A stretch of 5,836 bases of DNA from Gemmatimonadota bacterium (GTDB taxonomy: Bacteria; Gemmatimonadota; Gemmatimonadetes; Longimicrobiales; RSA9): contig JADGGV010000275.1 of NCBI GenBank assembly GCA_019689775.1, positions 1 to 5,836 of the forward strand, in the 5' to 3' direction. The translations under genes were made by a program, and so were the position numbers. The notes under the pieces were generated by a model. That model worked only from the letters and a program-made list of their open reading frames with translations. It did no database searches and was not told the origin of the DNA. Below are positions 5,597 through 5,836 of the stretch, in pieces. Positions within the stretch are counted from its first letter, which is position 1, and every line of letters begins with the position of its first letter.

Positions 5597-5617
5597 GCCC
5601 GCGGAAGTTATGCGGGC
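5597..5617. promoter_or_regulatory. Small hairpin in the pxpB leader
   Basis: GCCCGC at 5597-5602 is complementary to GCGGGC at 5612-5617 around a 9-base, AT-rich loop. It lies directly upstream of the heptad repeat, about 23 bases before the pxpB ATG. It could be an operator or an mRNA hairpin affecting initiation. A 6-bp GC stem can also arise by chance here. Confidence 0.3.
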
Positions 5618-5836
5618 GTGTCGGTTCGTGGAAGCGAGGCGTGGGATGGCGCCGGCGCGGGCGTGGCTTGGGGGTGGGATGTGTGGGTTGGTGGCTCGAG
5701 GGCTGGTGTCGTAAGGGAACAGAAGTATATTAACCTGCTGCTGTATTCACCACGCCTGAGTTGAGCCGCCTGAGCGGGTGACTGGGGGTTCGGATTCGAG
5801 CGAGCGTGCTGGCAGGGGCATTCCGGGGACAGGCCC
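5618..5836. other. Non-coding upstream region, no gene supported
   Basis: Apart from the AT-rich patch near 5715-5750, this stretch holds a G-rich run on the plus strand (about 5669-5703) and a short direct repeat, CGCCTGAG, at 5753-5760 and 5767-5774. No start codon with a ribosome site or protein-like frame was seen. A divergent gene may begin to the right of the window. Confidence 0.5.
5724..5752 (-). promoter_or_regulatory. Possible promoter of the pxp operon
   Basis: The only AT-rich patch upstream of pxpB carries, on the minus strand, TATACT (5724-5729) as a -10 and TGGTGA (5747-5752) as a weak -35, with a 17-base spacer. This would give a leader of roughly 140 bases. The same patch has TATATT on the plus strand (5726-5731), so it could also serve a divergent gene beyond the right edge. 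The -35 match is poor. Confidence 0.3.

Noticed and set aside
5669..5703. Possible G-quadruplex on the plus strand
   Set aside because: Three close G-runs are present, but the fourth lies 12 bases away, and G-rich runs are common here; too weak to call.
5426..5764. 112-codon plus-strand frame over the start of pxpB and its leader
   Set aside because: It is antisense to conserved pxpB sequence, then translates the heptad repeat and G-rich DNA; no domain or ribosome site.
5825..5836. GGGGACAGGCCC at the right edge, resembling the end of a REP-type palindrome
   Set aside because: It is cut off by the window edge, and the partner arm cannot be seen.

Overview
The window is very GC-rich bacterial DNA. 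Third codon positions in the clear genes are almost all G or C, GTG starts are common, and genes are tightly packed with 4-base stop/start overlaps. No gene here fixes the taxon. The style (high GC, dispersed CACAGAG-type repeats, a pxp cluster carrying an NRAMP-like gene) fits a soil or metagenome-derived lineage such as Gemmatimonadota or a similar phylum, but that is only an impression.

Layout. Positions 1-262 hold no gene I can defend. 263-721 (+) encodes a small four-helix membrane protein of unknown function. It is followed by a possible frameshifted remnant (718-848, +) and a 29-codon ORF (911-1000, +) whose stop overlaps the GTG start of a GNAT-family N-acetyltransferase (997-1491, +). 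From 1490 to 1908 lies a repeat element of about 419 bp with roughly 40-bp terminal inverted repeats. It fills exactly the gap between the convergent stop codons of the acetyltransferase and the next gene. From 5574 leftwards to 1909 runs one minus-strand operon in the order pxpB, pxpC, pxpA, NRAMP-like transporter. Positions 5575-5836 are non-coding and hold a heptad repeat, a small hairpin and a possible promoter.

How the genes work together. PxpB, PxpC and PxpA form the bacterial ATP-dependent 5-oxoprolinase, which opens 5-oxo-L-proline (pyroglutamate) to L-glutamate. The fourth gene belongs to the NRAMP fold family but lacks the usual metal-binding DPGN and MPH motifs. Its place in the operon suggests uptake of 5-oxoproline or a related ligand, or of some non-canonical ion, rather than manganese or iron. 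The four genes are coupled by overlaps or gaps of 1 to 9 bases, so they are almost certainly co-transcribed.

The most unusual item is the element at 1490-1908. Its ends are built from 9-bp CACAGAG-type units. Its interior holds a 75-bp direct duplication, a perfect 12-bp inverted repeat and three copies of the same small hairpin. It has no transposase and no credible ORF, so it looks like a non-autonomous MITE-like or structured repeat that may also end both converging transcripts.
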